Source: Crassaminicella profunda
GTDB taxonomy: Bacteria; Bacillota; Clostridia; Peptostreptococcales; Thermotaleaceae
Direction: 5' to 3'
Assembly: GCF_019884785.1 (NCBI RefSeq)
Contig: NZ_CP082326.1
Coordinates: forward strand, 1,419,355 to 1,483,354
Length of the DNA stretch: 64,000 nt
Both the position numbers and the translations under genes were made by a program. The notes below the pieces were generated by a model. That model saw only the letters and a program-made list of their open reading frames with translations. It was not told the DNA's origin and ran no database searches. Every line of letters begins with the position of its first letter. Position 1 is the first letter of the stretch. Shown here in pieces: positions 8,999 through 19,237 of this stretch.

Positions 8999-9541
8999 AT
9001 GGAAATTACATTAGAAATGATTGACCAAGTAAGGGATCGAACTGGTGTAAGTTATAAGGAAGCAAAAGAAGCTTTAGAAGCAGTAAATGGGAATGTGATA
9101 GATGCGATTATTCATATTGAAGAGGCGCAAAATACAAAATGGACAGATAATATCTCTGGAGTAGGTAATGAAGTAGTAGAAACGCTAAAAGATATTATTA
9201 AAAAAGGAAATGTCACGAAAATTGTTTTAAAGAGAGATGGGGAAGTAATTATGAATATTCCTATAACAGCTGGAGCAGTAGGAGCTGTTTTATCTCCACC
9301 TATTGCTATGGTAGGGACAGTAGCAGCTTTAGCAACAAAGTGTAAAATCGAAATTGTGAAAACAGATGGTCAAATTGTTGATATTAATGAAATGGCAGAG
9401 GAAACATTAGAAAATATGAAAAATACAGCAGAAGGTACACTAGGTAGTTTAAAATCAAAAGTAAATGAATATACTAATAAAGAAACAACAGAAAAAAAAG
9501 ATGAAACTATTCATTTAGATAAAGATGAAGATAAAGAATAA
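8999..9541 (+). CDS. DUF4342 domain protein with N-terminal UBA-like domain
   Basis: 180 residues. Residues 1-45 form a UBA/TS-N-like helical bundle (TGVSYKEAKEALEAVNGNVIDAI). Residues about 60-125 are the DUF4342 domain, including a glycine/alanine-rich stretch (AGAVGAVLSPPIAMVGTVAAL) that may be membrane-associated. The C-terminal tail is highly charged. Function unknown. It has a GGTGG-type ribosome binding site and follows recO by 22 bases. Confidence 0.8.
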   Translation: MEITLEMIDQVRDRTGVSYKEAKEALEAVNGNVIDAIIHIEEAQNTKWTDNISGVGNEVVETLKDIIKKGNVTKIVLKRDGEVIMNIPITAGAVGAVLSPPIAMVGTVAALATKCKIEIVKTDGQIVDINEMAEETLENMKNTAEGTLGSLKSKVNEYTNKETTEKKDETIHLDKDEDKE

Positions 9542-9550
9542 AAATAGACC

Positions 9551-9579
9551 TTTACATTAATAAGTGAATATGTTAAAAT
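9551..9579 (+). promoter_or_regulatory. SigA-type promoter for the glyS T-box transcript
   Basis: TTTACA (9551-9556) and TAAAAT (9574-9579) are separated by 17 bases, about 20 bases before the first conserved leader elements. Confidence 0.6.
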
Positions 9580-9597
9580 TACGTAAAAATATATTTT

Positions 9598-9790
9598 TGC
9601 AATGACAGAGAGGAGTAATCAAAAGCAATTATAGAAGAGAGTCGGTGCTAGTGGGAATCCGATATAATCTTTTGATGAATGGAGCTCTTGAGCAATGAAT
9701 GAAAGTGGATACATTTGTATCAACTAGGGTGGAACCGCGGAAGGATAACCTTTCGTCCCTTACTATGGGACGAGGGGTTTATTTTTTTAC
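9598..9790 (+). promoter_or_regulatory. Glycine T-box riboswitch upstream of glyS
   Basis: The T-box core AGGGTGGAACCGCG is exact at 9726-9739. It is followed by a terminator hairpin whose arms AACCTTTCGTCCC and GGGACGAGGGGTT flank TTACTAT, then a run of T (9782-9788). Upstream is a Stem I region; GGA at 9681-9683, just before GCTCTT, is the likely specifier codon (Gly), by position. Uncharged tRNA-Gly is expected to stabilise the antiterminator and switch on glyS. Confidence 0.93.
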
Positions 9791-9814
9791 AGTAAATGAG
9801 AAGGAGGATTTTAA

Positions 9815-11203
9815 ATGACTACAGAGAAGACAATGGACAAAATTGTTTCATTGGCAAAAGGAAGAGGATTTATATTCCCAGGATCTGATATTTATGGAGG
9901 TTTGGCAAATACGTGGGATTATGGACCAATGGGAGTTGAATTAAAAAATAATGTAAAAAAAGCTTGGTGGAAAAAATTCATCCAAGAATCTCCTTATAAT
10001 GTAGGGCTTGATGCTGCAATCTTAATGAATCCACAAACATGGGTAGCATCTGGACACGTGGGAGGATTTAATGATCCACTGCTTGATTGTAAAAAGTGCA
10101 AAGCAAGATTTAGAGCAGATAAACTTATAGAAGATTATTTCAGAGAAAAGGGACAAGAAGAAGTAGTAGATGGCTGGACAAATGAGAAAATGGAAGGCTT
10201 TATTAATGAAAAAGGGATAAAATGTCCAGAATGTGGTGAACTAGATTATACGAATATTAGACAATTTAATTTAATGTTCAAAACTTATCAAGGGGTAACA
10301 GAAAGTTCAAAATCAGAAATATTTTTAAGACCAGAAACAGCTCAAGGGATCTTTGTAAATTTCAAAAATGTACAAAGAAGTGCAAGAAAGAAAGTACCTT
10401 TTGGAATTGGTCAAATTGGTAAATCCTTTAGAAATGAAATCACACCAGGAAACTTTACTTTTAGAACTCGTGAATTTGAGCAAATGGAGCTTGAGTTTTT
10501 CTGTAAACCTGGAGAAGATTTAGAGTGGTTTGCTTATTGGAAAGATTATTGTAAAAATTGGTTATTATCATTAAACATGAAATCAGAAAACATTAAAATG
10601 AGAGATCACGATCAAGAAGAATTATCTCATTATAGTAATGCCACAACAGATGTTGAATACAAGTTCCCATTTGGTTGGGGCGAGCTTTGGGGCATTGCAG
10701 ATAGAACTGATTTTGACTTAAAACAGCATAAGGAGCATTCAGGAGTTGATTTAAGCTATCAAGATCCAGTAACAAATGAAAAATATATACCATATTGTAT
10801 AGAGCCATCTCTAGGAGCAGATCGAGTAACATTGGCATTTTTAGTAGATGCTTATGAAGATGAGGTATTAGAAGATGGAAGTAGTAGAACTGTTTTAAAA
10901 TTACACCCAGCATTAGCACCATATAAAGTGGCAGTGTTACCACTGACAAAGAAATTAAGTGAAGGTGCTGAAGAATTGTATTCAAAACTTGCTAAGAAAT
11001 TTATGGTTGACTATGATGTATCTGGTAGTATCGGAAAAAGATATAGAAGACAAGATGAAGTAGGTACACCGTTTTGTATTACTTATGATTTTGATACTTT
11101 AGAAGATCATTCAGTTACTGTAAGAGATAGAGATACAATGGAGCAAGTAAGAATAAAAATAGAAGACTTAGAAAGATATATTGAAGAAAGAATTGTTTTT
11201 TAA
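9815..11203 (+). CDS. glyS: Glycyl-tRNA synthetase, homodimeric class II type
   Basis: A 462-residue single-chain synthetase of the alpha2 type, not the glyQ/glyS alpha2beta2 type. The N-terminal part has the WDYGPMG segment and a class II core with [17 protein letters not shown] (motif 2). A C-x2-C...C-x2-C pair in the insertion (CKKC, CPEC) suggests a zinc site. The anticodon-binding domain is C-terminal ([11 protein letters not shown]). It is controlled by the T-box leader directly upstream and followed by a strong terminator. Confidence 0.97.
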   Translation: MTTEKTMDKIVSLAKGRGFIFPGSDIYGGLANTWDYGPMGVELKNNVKKAWWKKFIQESPYNVGLDAAILMNPQTWVASGHVGGFNDPLLDCKKCKARFRADKLIEDYFREKGQEEVVDGWTNEKMEGFINEKGIKCPECGELDYTNIRQFNLMFKTYQGVTESSKSEIFLRPETAQGIFVNFKNVQRSARKKVPFGIGQIGKSFRNEITPGNFTFRTREFEQMELEFFCKPGEDLEWFAYWKDYCKNWLLSLNMKSENIKMRDHDQEELSHYSNATTDVEYKFPFGWGELWGIADRTDFDLKQHKEHSGVDLSYQDPVTNEKYIPYCIEPSLGADRVTLAFLVDAYEDEVLEDGSSRTVLKLHPALAPYKVAVLPLTKKLSEGAEELYSKLAKKFMVDYDVSGSIGKRYRRQDEVGTPFCITYDFDTLEDHSVTVRDRDTMEQVRIKIEDLERYIEERIVF

Positions 11204-11220
11204 TAGAAGGAGTGAATTTT

Positions 11221-11268
11221 ACAAAAGACAATAGATAGAATAAAATATTCTCTCTATTGTCTTTTGTT
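11221..11268 (+). terminator. Rho-independent terminator after glyS
   Basis: The arms ACAAAAGACAATAG and CTATTGTCTTTTGT form a 14-bp stem, starting 17 bases after the glyS stop. Confidence 0.85.
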
Positions 11269-11444
11269 ATAGTATCGTAGTACTTTATACCTTAAAGCTT
11301 TATAGTACATCTAATATTTATAATATTTATAAAAAAAATCCCAAAAAAGTATAGCGTAAATAAGAAATGTTTGTTACAATGATATATATAATATAACATA
11401 TAAAATAAATAGTATAACATATTGATTAAAATTCTATAAAAGAG

Positions 11445-12083
11445 GTGATTCATATAGAATTCACAGAGCGTCAAAAAAAAATTACTAACATTGTAAAAGA
11501 AAACGAACCTATTACTAGTGAACAAATTGCAAAACTATTAAAAGTTACAAGAGCTACATTAAGACCTGATTTAGCCATACTTACAATGACTGGAATTTTA
11601 GATGCAAGACCAAAGGTAGGGTATCTATATTCAGGTAATCATCCGGTTAATTTAATTTCTGAGGAAATTCACCGTATAAAAGTAAGTGATATAAAAGGTA
11701 TGCCTATAGTAGTTGAGGAACAGACTACCCTTTATGATGCTATTGTAACATTATTCCTTGAAGATGTTGGAACCATGTTTGTTGTATCTAATGGATATCT
11801 TACAGGTGCAGTATCTAGAAAGGATTTTTTGAAAAATATTATGGGGGGTACGGATATCAATAAAGTACCAGTAGGTTTAATTATGACCAGAATGCCCAAT
11901 ATCATTATGACTTACCCAAATGAAACTGCACTAGAGGCTGCCAGTAAGATTATAGAGCATGAAGTGGACAGTCTTCCAGTAGTAGAAAAAGTCAAAGTAA
12001 ATGGAAAAGAAAATTACAAAGTAATAGGCAAGGTATCTAAGACCAACATAACAAAATTGTTTGTTGAGCTTGGGAGTCAATAA
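11445..12083 (+). CDS. ccpN: CcpN-like repressor (HTH + two CBS domains)
   Basis: 212 residues: an N-terminal winged helix-turn-helix (QKKITNIVKENEPITSEQIAKLL, then TRATLRPDLAIL) and two CBS domains that bind nucleotide ligands. Bacillus CcpN represses gluconeogenic genes. The next two genes (PPDK regulator and ppdK) are likely targets. Start selection is uncertain: the GTG at 11445 lies inside the only Shine-Dalgarno-like sequence (AGAGGTG, 11441-11447). Homologues start near the TERQ segment, which would fit an ATA codon at 11454 at ideal spacing. Confidence 0.9.
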   Translation: MIHIEFTERQKKITNIVKENEPITSEQIAKLLKVTRATLRPDLAILTMTGILDARPKVGYLYSGNHPVNLISEEIHRIKVSDIKGMPIVVEEQTTLYDAIVTLFLEDVGTMFVVSNGYLTGAVSRKDFLKNIMGGTDINKVPVGLIMTRMPNIIMTYPNETALEAASKIIEHEVDSLPVVEKVKVNGKENYKVIGKVSKTNITKLFVELGSQ

Positions 12084-12104
12084 TTGAAAAGGGGGCATAA
12101 AAGA

Positions 12105-12914
12105 ATGAATCGTAGACTCGTGGTATATGTAATTTCTGATTCAATAGGAGAAACAGGAGAACAAGTAGTAAAGGCAGCTATTAGTCAATTTGTATGTAAA
12201 GATTGTGAAATAAGAAGATTTCCATATATATCAGAAGAAGAACAAATTATAGAAATTATGAATGAAGCAAAAAACGAAAATTCTATGATTGTCTTTACAA
12301 TGGTAATACCAAGTTTAAGAAAAATACTACTTGAAAAGGCTAAAGAACATAATATTATTACTGTAGATGCTATGACGCCTATTGTAGAAGCTTTAGAAAA
12401 GGCATTAAAAGAGACACCTAAAAATGAACCAGGATTAATAAGAAAATTAGATGAGAAATATTTCAAAAAAATTGAGGCCATTGAATTTGCAGTAAAATAT
12501 GATGATGGAAAAGATCCTAGAGGCTTAAAAAAAGCAGATATTGTTTTAATTGGTATTTCAAGAACTTCTAAAACACCACTTAGTATGTATCTTGCGCATA
12601 AAAATATTAAAGTAGCAAATGTTCCGTTGGTTCCAGAAGTTCCTGTACCAGATGAATTATTTAAAATTTATCCTAGAAAAATAATAGGACTTACAACAAA
12701 TCCTATAAAACTTAATGAAATAAGACAAGAAAGACTGAAAGCTTTAGGACTTAAAAATGAAGCAAATTATGCAAGCATGGATAGAATCTTAAAGGAATTA
12801 GATTATGCAGAAAACATAATGAAAAGAGTTGGGTGTCCAATCATTGATGTGGCTAGCAAAGCAATAGAAGAAAGTGCAGGGATTATTTTAGAAATTATAA
12901 AAGAAAATGCTTAA
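12105..12914 (+). CDS. yqfL: Pyruvate phosphate dikinase regulatory protein (PDRP, DUF299)
   Basis: About 269 residues. PDRP is a bifunctional serine/threonine kinase and phosphorylase that inactivates PPDK with ADP and reactivates it with phosphate. The P-loop-like GISRTSKTPLS and the N-terminal VVYVISDSIGETGE are diagnostic. ATG at 12105 is chosen because AAAAGGGGG (12087-12095) precedes it correctly; the upstream TTG at 12084 overlaps that site. It sits between the CcpN-like gene and its substrate enzyme ppdK. Confidence 0.95.
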   Translation: MNRRLVVYVISDSIGETGEQVVKAAISQFVCKDCEIRRFPYISEEEQIIEIMNEAKNENSMIVFTMVIPSLRKILLEKAKEHNIITVDAMTPIVEALEKALKETPKNEPGLIRKLDEKYFKKIEAIEFAVKYDDGKDPRGLKKADIVLIGISRTSKTPLSMYLAHKNIKVANVPLVPEVPVPDELFKIYPRKIIGLTTNPIKLNEIRQERLKALGLKNEANYASMDRILKELDYAENIMKRVGCPIIDVASKAIEESAGIILEIIKENA

Positions 12915-12964
12915 GGGATTATGATTATAAAATTAGAGTGTGCTATATGAAAGGAGTTTTGGGT

Positions 12965-15586
12965 ATGAAAAAATATATATATGCTTTTCATGAAGGAAAT
13001 AAGGAAATGAAGTCATTGTTAGGAGGGAAGGGAGCAAACTTAGCAGAAATGACTAAAATAGGACTTCCTGTTCCTCCAGGATTTACGGTTACTACTGAGG
13101 CTTGTAACAAATATTATGAAGATGATAAAAAAATCAGCCAAGAGATTATAGATGAAGTTTTTAACAATCTTCATGAGTTAGAAGAAAAGATTCAGAAAAA
13201 ATTTGGAGATATAGAAAATCCTTTGCTTGTTTCTGTAAGATCTGGCGCAGTTATTTCTATGCCTGGAATGATGGATACAATTTTAAATTTAGGACTTAAT
13301 GATGAATCAGTGGTAGGACTTGCAAAAGCAACTGGCAATGAAAGATTTGCATATGATAGTTATAGAAGATTTATTCAAATGTTTAGTGATGTAGTTTTAA
13401 ACATTCAAAAATATAAATTTGATCATATTTTAGAGAAAGAAAAGGAATTAAGTAAAGCCCAATTAGATACTGATTTAACTGTTGAAAATTTGAAAAATAT
13501 TATCAAAGAGTATAAAACAATAGTTAAGAAAGAAACTAGAAAAGAATTTCCACAAGGTCCTAAAGACCAGTTACTTATGGCAATAGAAGCTGTTTTTGAT
13601 TCATGGAACAATGCTCGTGCTATTGTTTATAGAGAAATCAATGATATACCAAGTCATTATGGAACAGCAGTAAATGTACAATCCATGGTTTTTGGAAATA
13701 TGGGAGACACATCAGGTACAGGGGTAGCATTTACAAGAAATCCTGCAACAGGTGAGAAAAAAATGTTTGGTGAATTCTTAATGAATGCACAAGGAGAAGA
13801 TGTTGTAGCAGGCATTCGAACACCTCAGCCGATTCGTGAACTCAAAAATACCATGCCAAAGGTTTATGAACAATTTGTAAATGTTGCGAATCTTTTAGAA
13901 ACTCATTATAAAGATATGCAAGATATTGAGTTTACTATTGAAAAAGGAAGACTATATTTATTACAAACAAGAAATGGGAAAAGAACAGCAGCAGCAGCTA
14001 TCAATGTAGCAGTAGATATGGTAGGAGAAGGGATTATCGATAAAGAAGTAGCTGTTATGAGAATTGAACCAACCCAACTAGATCAATTATTGCATCCAAC
14101 TTTTGAAAAGGAAGCTATGGAAAAGATTGAAAAAATTACTCAAGGATTACCAGCATCTCCTGGGGCGGCTACAGGAAAGATCTATTTTAATGCCAATGAT
14201 GTTGTAAAAGCAGCTAATGAAGGTGAAAGAGCTATCCTTGTAAGACTTGAGACATCTCCTGAAGATATTGAAGGAATGGTATCTGCACAGGGAATTTTAA
14301 CAGCAAGAGGTGGAATGACGTCTCACGCTGCGGTTGTAGCAAGAGGTATGGGAAAATGTTGTGTAGCAGGATGTGGAGAAATAAAAGTTGATGAGATGAA
14401 TAAAGTCTTCAAGGTAGATGGTAAAATATTCAAAGAAGGAGATTACATATCATTAGATGGGAATACGGGTAATGTCTATGGAGGTAAGCTTCCAACAAAA
14501 GAACCAGAGTTATCTGGTAATTTTGCAAAGTTAATGAGTTGGGCTGATGAGATAAGAACACTAAAGATTAGAACTAATGCAGATACACCAAGAGATGCTT
14601 TAACAGCTGTAAAATTTGGAGCAGAAGGAATTGGCCTTTGTAGAACAGAACATATGTTTTTTGAAGAAGAAAGAATTCCTGCTGTAAGACAGATGATTGT
14701 AGCACAAAATGTAGAAGAACGAATGGAAGCTTTAAATAAATTACTTCCATTCCAAAAGAATGACTTTGTTGGAATTTTTAAAGCTATGGGAGAAAAACCG
14801 GTGACTGTAAGACTTCTTGATCCACCACTACATGAATTTTTACCGAACAATGATGATGATATCAAAATATTATCTGAACAAATTAAGGTTTCGTACAGTA
14901 CACTAAAAGAAATTGTTGAAGATTTGAAAGAATTTAATCCTATGCTTGGACATAGAGGCTGTAGATTAGCTATTACTTATCCTGAGATCTATGAGATGCA
15001 GGTAAGAGCAATCATTATGGCTGCAATAGAGGTGAAGAAAGAAGAAAATATTCATATTCAGCCAGAAATTATGGTACCACTTATTGGTCATGAAAAAGAG
15101 TTAAAAATTATCAAAGAACTTATTGTAAAAACTGCCGATAAAGTAATAGAAGAAAGTAGTGCAGATCTTGTATATAAAATTGGTACAATGATAGAGGTAC
15201 CAAGGGCTGCATTAACAGCTGACGATATAGCAAAACATGCAGAATTTTTCTCCTTTGGTACAAATGATTTAACACAAATGACTTATGCTTTTTCAAGAGA
15301 TGATGCGGGTCGGTTTATTGGAGAATATAGAAAAAAAGAAATATTTGAAAAAGATCCATTCCAAAGATTGGATCAAAATGGTGTTGGTAAATTAATGGAA
15401 ATTGCTGTACAATTAGGAAGAAAAACAAGAACGAATATAAAATTAGGAATTTGCGGAGAACATGGTGGAGATCCAGAATCTATTGATTTCTGTCATAGAA
15501 TAGGCCTTGAGTATGTTTCTTGTTCTCCTTATAGAGTACCTATTGCAAGATTAGCAGCAGCCCATTCAGCTATAAAAAACAAATAA
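12965..15586 (+). CDS. ppdK: Pyruvate, phosphate dikinase
   Basis: 873 residues from ATG 12965, which has AAGGAG at proper distance (12951-12956). The N-terminal ATP-grasp domain starts with LLGGKGANLAEM. The swivelling phosphohistidine domain carries GGMTSHAAVVARGMG with catalytic His454; the Thr two residues before it is the PDRP target position. The C-terminal PEP/pyruvate barrel ends with GICGEHGGDP. The enzyme interconverts pyruvate, ATP and Pi with PEP, AMP and PPi. Operon context with PDRP and a CcpN-like repressor indicates both transcriptional and covalent control. Confidence 0.97.
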   Translation: MKKYIYAFHEGNKEMKSLLGGKGANLAEMTKIGLPVPPGFTVTTEACNKYYEDDKKISQEIIDEVFNNLHELEEKIQKKFGDIENPLLVSVRSGAVISMPGMMDTILNLGLNDESVVGLAKATGNERFAYDSYRRFIQMFSDVVLNIQKYKFDHILEKEKELSKAQLDTDLTVENLKNIIKEYKTIVKKETRKEFPQGPKDQLLMAIEAVFDSWNNARAIVYREINDIPSHYGTAVNVQSMVFGNMGDTSGTGVAFTRNPATGEKKMFGEFLMNAQGEDVVAGIRTPQPIRELKNTMPKVYEQFVNVANLLETHYKDMQDIEFTIEKGRLYLLQTRNGKRTAAAAINVAVDMVGEGIIDKEVAVMRIEPTQLDQLLHPTFEKEAMEKIEKITQGLPASPGAATGKIYFNANDVVKAANEGERAILVRLETSPEDIEGMVSAQGILTARGGMTSHAAVVARGMGKCCVAGCGEIKVDEMNKVFKVDGKIFKEGDYISLDGNTGNVYGGKLPTKEPELSGNFAKLMSWADEIRTLKIRTNADTPRDALTAVKFGAEGIGLCRTEHMFFEEERIPAVRQMIVAQNVEERMEALNKLLPFQKNDFVGIFKAMGEKPVTVRLLDPPLHEFLPNNDDDIKILSEQIKVSYSTLKEIVEDLKEFNPMLGHRGCRLAITYPEIYEMQVRAIIMAAIEVKKEENIHIQPEIMVPLIGHEKELKIIKELIVKTADKVIEESSADLVYKIGTMIEVPRAALTADDIAKHAEFFSFGTNDLTQMTYAFSRDDAGRFIGEYRKKEIFEKDPFQRLDQNGVGKLMEIAVQLGRKTRTNIKLGICGEHGGDPESIDFCHRIGLEYVSCSPYRVPIARLAAAHSAIKNK

Positions 15587-15633
15587 CAAATAAAAGACAT
15601 GGGAAAATTTTTCCATGTCTTTTATTTGTTTAA
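15584..15633 (+). terminator. Rho-independent terminator after ppdK
   Basis: A long near-perfect hairpin: AACAAATAAAAGACATGG pairs with CCATGTCTTTTATTTGTT around an A/T-rich centre. It overlaps the ppdK stop region. Confidence 0.9.
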
Positions 15634-15639
15634 GATGGA

Positions 15640-15995
15640 TTAGATAGAGGAATAAAATTAATATTGTGGTATATATATAAATACAAGAAATTTTTTATAC
15701 TTTAAGAAATTATAAGATTTAGAGTTTGTGGATAACTTCTAATTGGAAAGTTAAATATTTAAGCACTTTGAGTAAGTTTTATTGCAAAAGAGTAGTTTTG
15801 TAGTGAAACTTACGAGACAAGTATATGCGAATTTTTTATATTACCAAAGTTAGTTTTGCTCATAAAGTTAAGAACTAAGGGATTGATACAAAAATCAGTA
15901 TATAGTATAAGGACTGTGCAGAAAATAGCATATTTTAGTTGTATGCTTAAGATATTGATGAGTTACTTATATATGAGAAAAGAGGGATATAAAAA
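15640..15995. other. 356-base non-coding gap before dgt
   Basis: Very AT-rich. No frame with a ribosome binding site, no tRNA and no recognisable riboswitch was seen. The only supported element is a promoter-like pair near its right end, listed separately. Confidence 0.6.
15883..15911 (+). promoter_or_regulatory. SigA-type promoter candidate for dgt
   Basis: TTGATA (15883-15888), a 17-base spacer, then TATAAG (15906-15911), about 85 bases before the dgt start. Confidence 0.5.
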
Positions 15996-17000
15996 ATGAT
16001 ATTTAGAGAAATAACTGAAAAAATGGAAGAACAAAATCTTTCATCTTTTGCTACAAAGTCAATTCGAACAAAAGGAAGAAAAGTGTCAGAAGAGAAATGT
16101 ATGATTCGCACAGAATATCAAAGAGATAGAGATCGAATACTACATGCTAAGGCATTTAGGAGACTTAAGCATAAAACACAGGTATTTCTCTCTCCAGAAG
16201 GAGATCATTATAGAACGAGACTCACTCATACATTAGAAGTAGCTCAAATTTCCCGTACTATAGCACGAGCATTGCGGTTAAATGAAGATTTAACAGAAGC
16301 TATTGGATTAGGGCATGATATCGGACATACTCCCTTTGGACATAGTGGAGAAAAAATATTAAATAAAATTCATAAAAATGGATTTAAACATAATCAACAG
16401 AGTTTAAGAGTAGTAGACTATTTAGAAAAAGGGAAACTAGGATATGGCTTAAATCTTACTTATGAAGTTAGAGATGGGATACTAAACCATACGGGAGAAA
16501 ATGAACCATCCACATTAGAGGGAGAAATTGTAAAACTTAGTGATAGAATTGCTTATATTAATCATGATATTGATGATGCAATAAGGGCAAATGTCATTAG
16601 ATTTGATGATCTACCTAAAGATTGTCTAAAAATATTAGGAAAAACTCATAGTGAAAGAATTAATAGGATGATTATAGATGTAATAAAAAATAGTTATAAT
16701 AAAAAAAAAATTAGAATGAGTGAAGAAAAATGGGTATATACAAATAAATTAAGAGAATTTATGTTTAGTAATGTATATTTAAATAAGAAGGCTAAAAAAG
16801 AAGAAGAGAAGGCACAATATATATTAGAACAGCTATATGGGTACTTTTTAAAAAAACCATATAAAATGCCTCAAGAAATGGTGAAAAGAGTAGAGGAATG
16901 TGGTTTAGAAGAGATAGTAAAGGATTATATAGCAGGAATGTCAGATCGATATGTTATTAATAAATATTTAGAAATTTATGTGCCTAGTGTATGGGAATGA
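15996..17000 (+). CDS. dgt: dGTP triphosphohydrolase-like HD protein
   Basis: A 334-residue Dgt-family HD hydrolase. The metal site is visible as RLTHTLEVAQ and GLGHDIGHTPFGHSGE, with a third ligand region around RIAYINHDIDDA. Family members cleave dNTPs to the nucleoside and tripolyphosphate. Location just before dnaG/rpoD is common in Clostridia. The ribosome binding site is GAGGGAT. Confidence 0.93.
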   Translation: MIFREITEKMEEQNLSSFATKSIRTKGRKVSEEKCMIRTEYQRDRDRILHAKAFRRLKHKTQVFLSPEGDHYRTRLTHTLEVAQISRTIARALRLNEDLTEAIGLGHDIGHTPFGHSGEKILNKIHKNGFKHNQQSLRVVDYLEKGKLGYGLNLTYEVRDGILNHTGENEPSTLEGEIVKLSDRIAYINHDIDDAIRANVIRFDDLPKDCLKILGKTHSERINRMIIDVIKNSYNKKKIRMSEEKWVYTNKLREFMFSNVYLNKKAKKEEEKAQYILEQLYGYFLKKPYKMPQEMVKRVEECGLEEIVKDYIAGMSDRYVINKYLEIYVPSVWE

Positions 17001-17108
17001 TAATTCTGAAAATTATGTATTTTAGTTTTGGAATAATTTAAGAAGGATTAGAGATACTTATGTCGAATATTGTGATGCATAGAAAAAAAAAGGTGGGCAT
17101 GTATATAT

Positions 17109-17293
17109 ATGACAATATTTGTTGATGGTGATGCTTCTATCAACTGATCTTCAGAGGACATATAAACATGAAAATTATGAGAGGAGGAGGTAAAATCAAA
17201 GGATATGCTAATGACAGTAAAAAGGGTGATACTCAATTTATTACGAGTTTAAATAAAGTAATAAATCAGTCCCTAAATCATTCTCATCAATAG
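17109..17293 (+). pseudogene. yqxD: Remnant of yqxD/yaiI (DUF188) with internal deletion and frameshift
   Basis: Frame 17109 reads MTIFVDGDASIN then stops; this matches the [IV]DADACP N-terminus of YaiI/YqxD proteins. From 17141, in a different frame, LIFRGHINMKIMRGGGKIKGYANDSKKGDTQF is split by no stop until TAG 17291 and matches the conserved C-terminus (RHI-x-KIRR-GG-K-KG-x-x-K-R-x-x-x-D). The middle of roughly 90 codons is missing. In Bacillus subtilis yqxD lies exactly here, directly upstream of dnaG and sigA, so both sequence and synteny support decay in place. A ribosome binding site (AAGGTGGGC) is still present before 17109. Confidence 0.75.
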
Positions 17294-17370
17294 AGGATTA
17301 AATTTCACAAAGGGAAGGAAATTTAATAAATATGGAGAAACAATAATAAAAGATTGTATAGGTGATGGAT

Positions 17371-19212
17371 ATGGGGATTGTATTTGATGAAGGATTAATT
17401 GATGAAATAAAATCACAAAATGATATTGTGGATGTTGTTTCAAAATATGTCCACTTAAAAAAAGCTGGACAAAATTATAAAGGATTATGTCCTTTTCATC
17501 ATGAAAAGACACCTTCCTTTATCGTATCAGATGAAAAACAGTTTTATCATTGTTTTGGGTGTGGAGAATCTGGTGATGTAATCAGTTTCATGATGAAGCT
17601 TGAAAATTTAGACTTTATAGATGCACTTCGCTTACTTGGAGAATGGGCAGGAATAAATATTGATGAAATTTCTACATCTAAGAAGGAAAAAGAAGAAATA
17701 TATCGAAAGAATAATATATATCAAATAAATAGAGATGCAGCTTTTTATTATTATAAGAATTTAGTTAAGGAAGAAAATAAAGGGCTGAGTTATTTATTCA
17801 AAAGAGGCCTTAATATTAAAACAATAAAAAAATTTGGATTAGGTTATGCAAAAGATGGTTGGGAAGCGTTAAATAACTATCTTCTTAAAAAAGGATATGA
17901 CCAAGAGTCAATCTTTAAAGCTGGATTGGTCTTAGAAAGAAAAAAGAAAAATGGTTATTATGATAGATTTAGAAATAGGGTTATTTTTCCAATTATCAAT
18001 ACAACAGGGAAAGTTATTGGCTTTGGAGGTAGGGTAATAGAAAATAAGGAACCTAAATATCTAAACTCTCCTGAAACGCCGGTTTTTAATAAAGGAAATA
18101 ATTTATTCAGTTTGAATCTTGCAAAAAATGAAGTAAGAAAAATGAAACAAATTATTGTAGTAGAAGGGTATATGGATGTAATTGGTTTGTATGAAAGTGG
18201 CATAAAAAATGTTGTTGCATCTTTGGGGACAGCACTTACTAAAAATCAAGCCAATTTATTAAAAAGATATGCGGATGAGGTGATTATTGCATATGACGCT
18301 GATATAGCAGGACAAGCAGCTACATTAAGAGGACTTGATATTTTAAGGGAAGCAGGATGTGGAGTACGAGTGGTTCGTTTGTCTGAAGGGAAAGATCCAG
18401 ATGAGCTTGTTAGAAAAAAAGGAAAAGAAGCTTTCTTAAAGGAAGTTAAAAATGCTTTGTCATTAATAGATTATAAAATCATGTTGTCTAAAGAAGAAAA
18501 TGATCTAACAACTTCTGAAGGAAAAGTAAAATTTGTAAAATCTATCACCCAAATATTAAAGCAGCTGAAAAGTCCTGTGGAGATAGATGTGTATATTAAA
18601 AAAATAGCACGAGAATCAGAAATTTCAATAGAAGCTATAAAGACGGAAATTTATGGAAATAATAAGAAAAATAATGAAAAAAAAGAGATAGTGGATACTA
18701 GGAAGTATAGAAGTAAACATGATAGGTATACTAATAAATATAATATACAACCATTAAAGCCAATACAAAAAATTGGGTATATTGAAGCAGAAAGAGCTTT
18801 ACTAAAATTAATTATAAATAATAAGACTTTTTTTCAGAGAGTAAAAGAACAACTTTGTTTTGAAGATTTTATGGATCAGTCGAATAGTAAAATTGCAGAA
18901 CTGGTTTATGGATTATATGAGATTAACGATAGTATTGACTTAGAAGCAATTCTAAATCAATTGAATATAGAAGAAGTTTCAATATTACATCAAATTAAAA
19001 ATAGTATTGTCCCGAAGGAGAATGTGGATAAGGCTTTAAATGATTATATAAAAACCATTCAAAAGCATAAGATCGTACAGAGGAAAATTTATATAGAAGA
19101 AGAATTAAAAAAACTTGAAAAAAAAGAAAATAAATCAAAAGAGCAGATAGTGAGGATAAGAGAGTTATGTATAGATTACGAAAAGTTACTGAGGGAATTA
19201 AAAAAATTGTAG
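17371..19212 (+). CDS. dnaG: DNA primase DnaG
   Basis: About 613 residues. An N-terminal zinc domain C40-x2-H43...C61-x2-C64 is followed by the RNA polymerase core with a TOPRIM segment ([11 protein letters not shown], then [11 protein letters not shown]) and a C-terminal helicase-binding region. It makes RNA primers for replication. ATG 17371 is chosen because AGGTGA (17360-17365) precedes it; the GTG at 17362 is within that site, and ATG 17365 is a weaker alternative. It is co-directional with rpoD, the classic macromolecular-synthesis pair. Confidence 0.96.
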   Translation: MGIVFDEGLIDEIKSQNDIVDVVSKYVHLKKAGQNYKGLCPFHHEKTPSFIVSDEKQFYHCFGCGESGDVISFMMKLENLDFIDALRLLGEWAGINIDEISTSKKEKEEIYRKNNIYQINRDAAFYYYKNLVKEENKGLSYLFKRGLNIKTIKKFGLGYAKDGWEALNNYLLKKGYDQESIFKAGLVLERKKKNGYYDRFRNRVIFPIINTTGKVIGFGGRVIENKEPKYLNSPETPVFNKGNNLFSLNLAKNEVRKMKQIIVVEGYMDVIGLYESGIKNVVASLGTALTKNQANLLKRYADEVIIAYDADIAGQAATLRGLDILREAGCGVRVVRLSEGKDPDELVRKKGKEAFLKEVKNALSLIDYKIMLSKEENDLTTSEGKVKFVKSITQILKQLKSPVEIDVYIKKIARESEISIEAIKTEIYGNNKKNNEKKEIVDTRKYRSKHDRYTNKYNIQPLKPIQKIGYIEAERALLKLIINNKTFFQRVKEQLCFEDFMDQSNSKIAELVYGLYEINDSIDLEAILNQLNIEEVSILHQIKNSIVPKENVDKALNDYIKTIQKHKIVQRKIYIEEELKKLEKKENKSKEQIVRIRELCIDYEKLLRELKKL

Positions 19213-19237
19213 GTATGTTAGAAGGGAGGGGAGTATA

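Noticed and set aside
10593-10985. 130-residue minus-strand frame opposite glyS
   Set aside because: The plus strand encodes a conserved synthetase; the opposite frame has biased Leu/His composition and no start signals.
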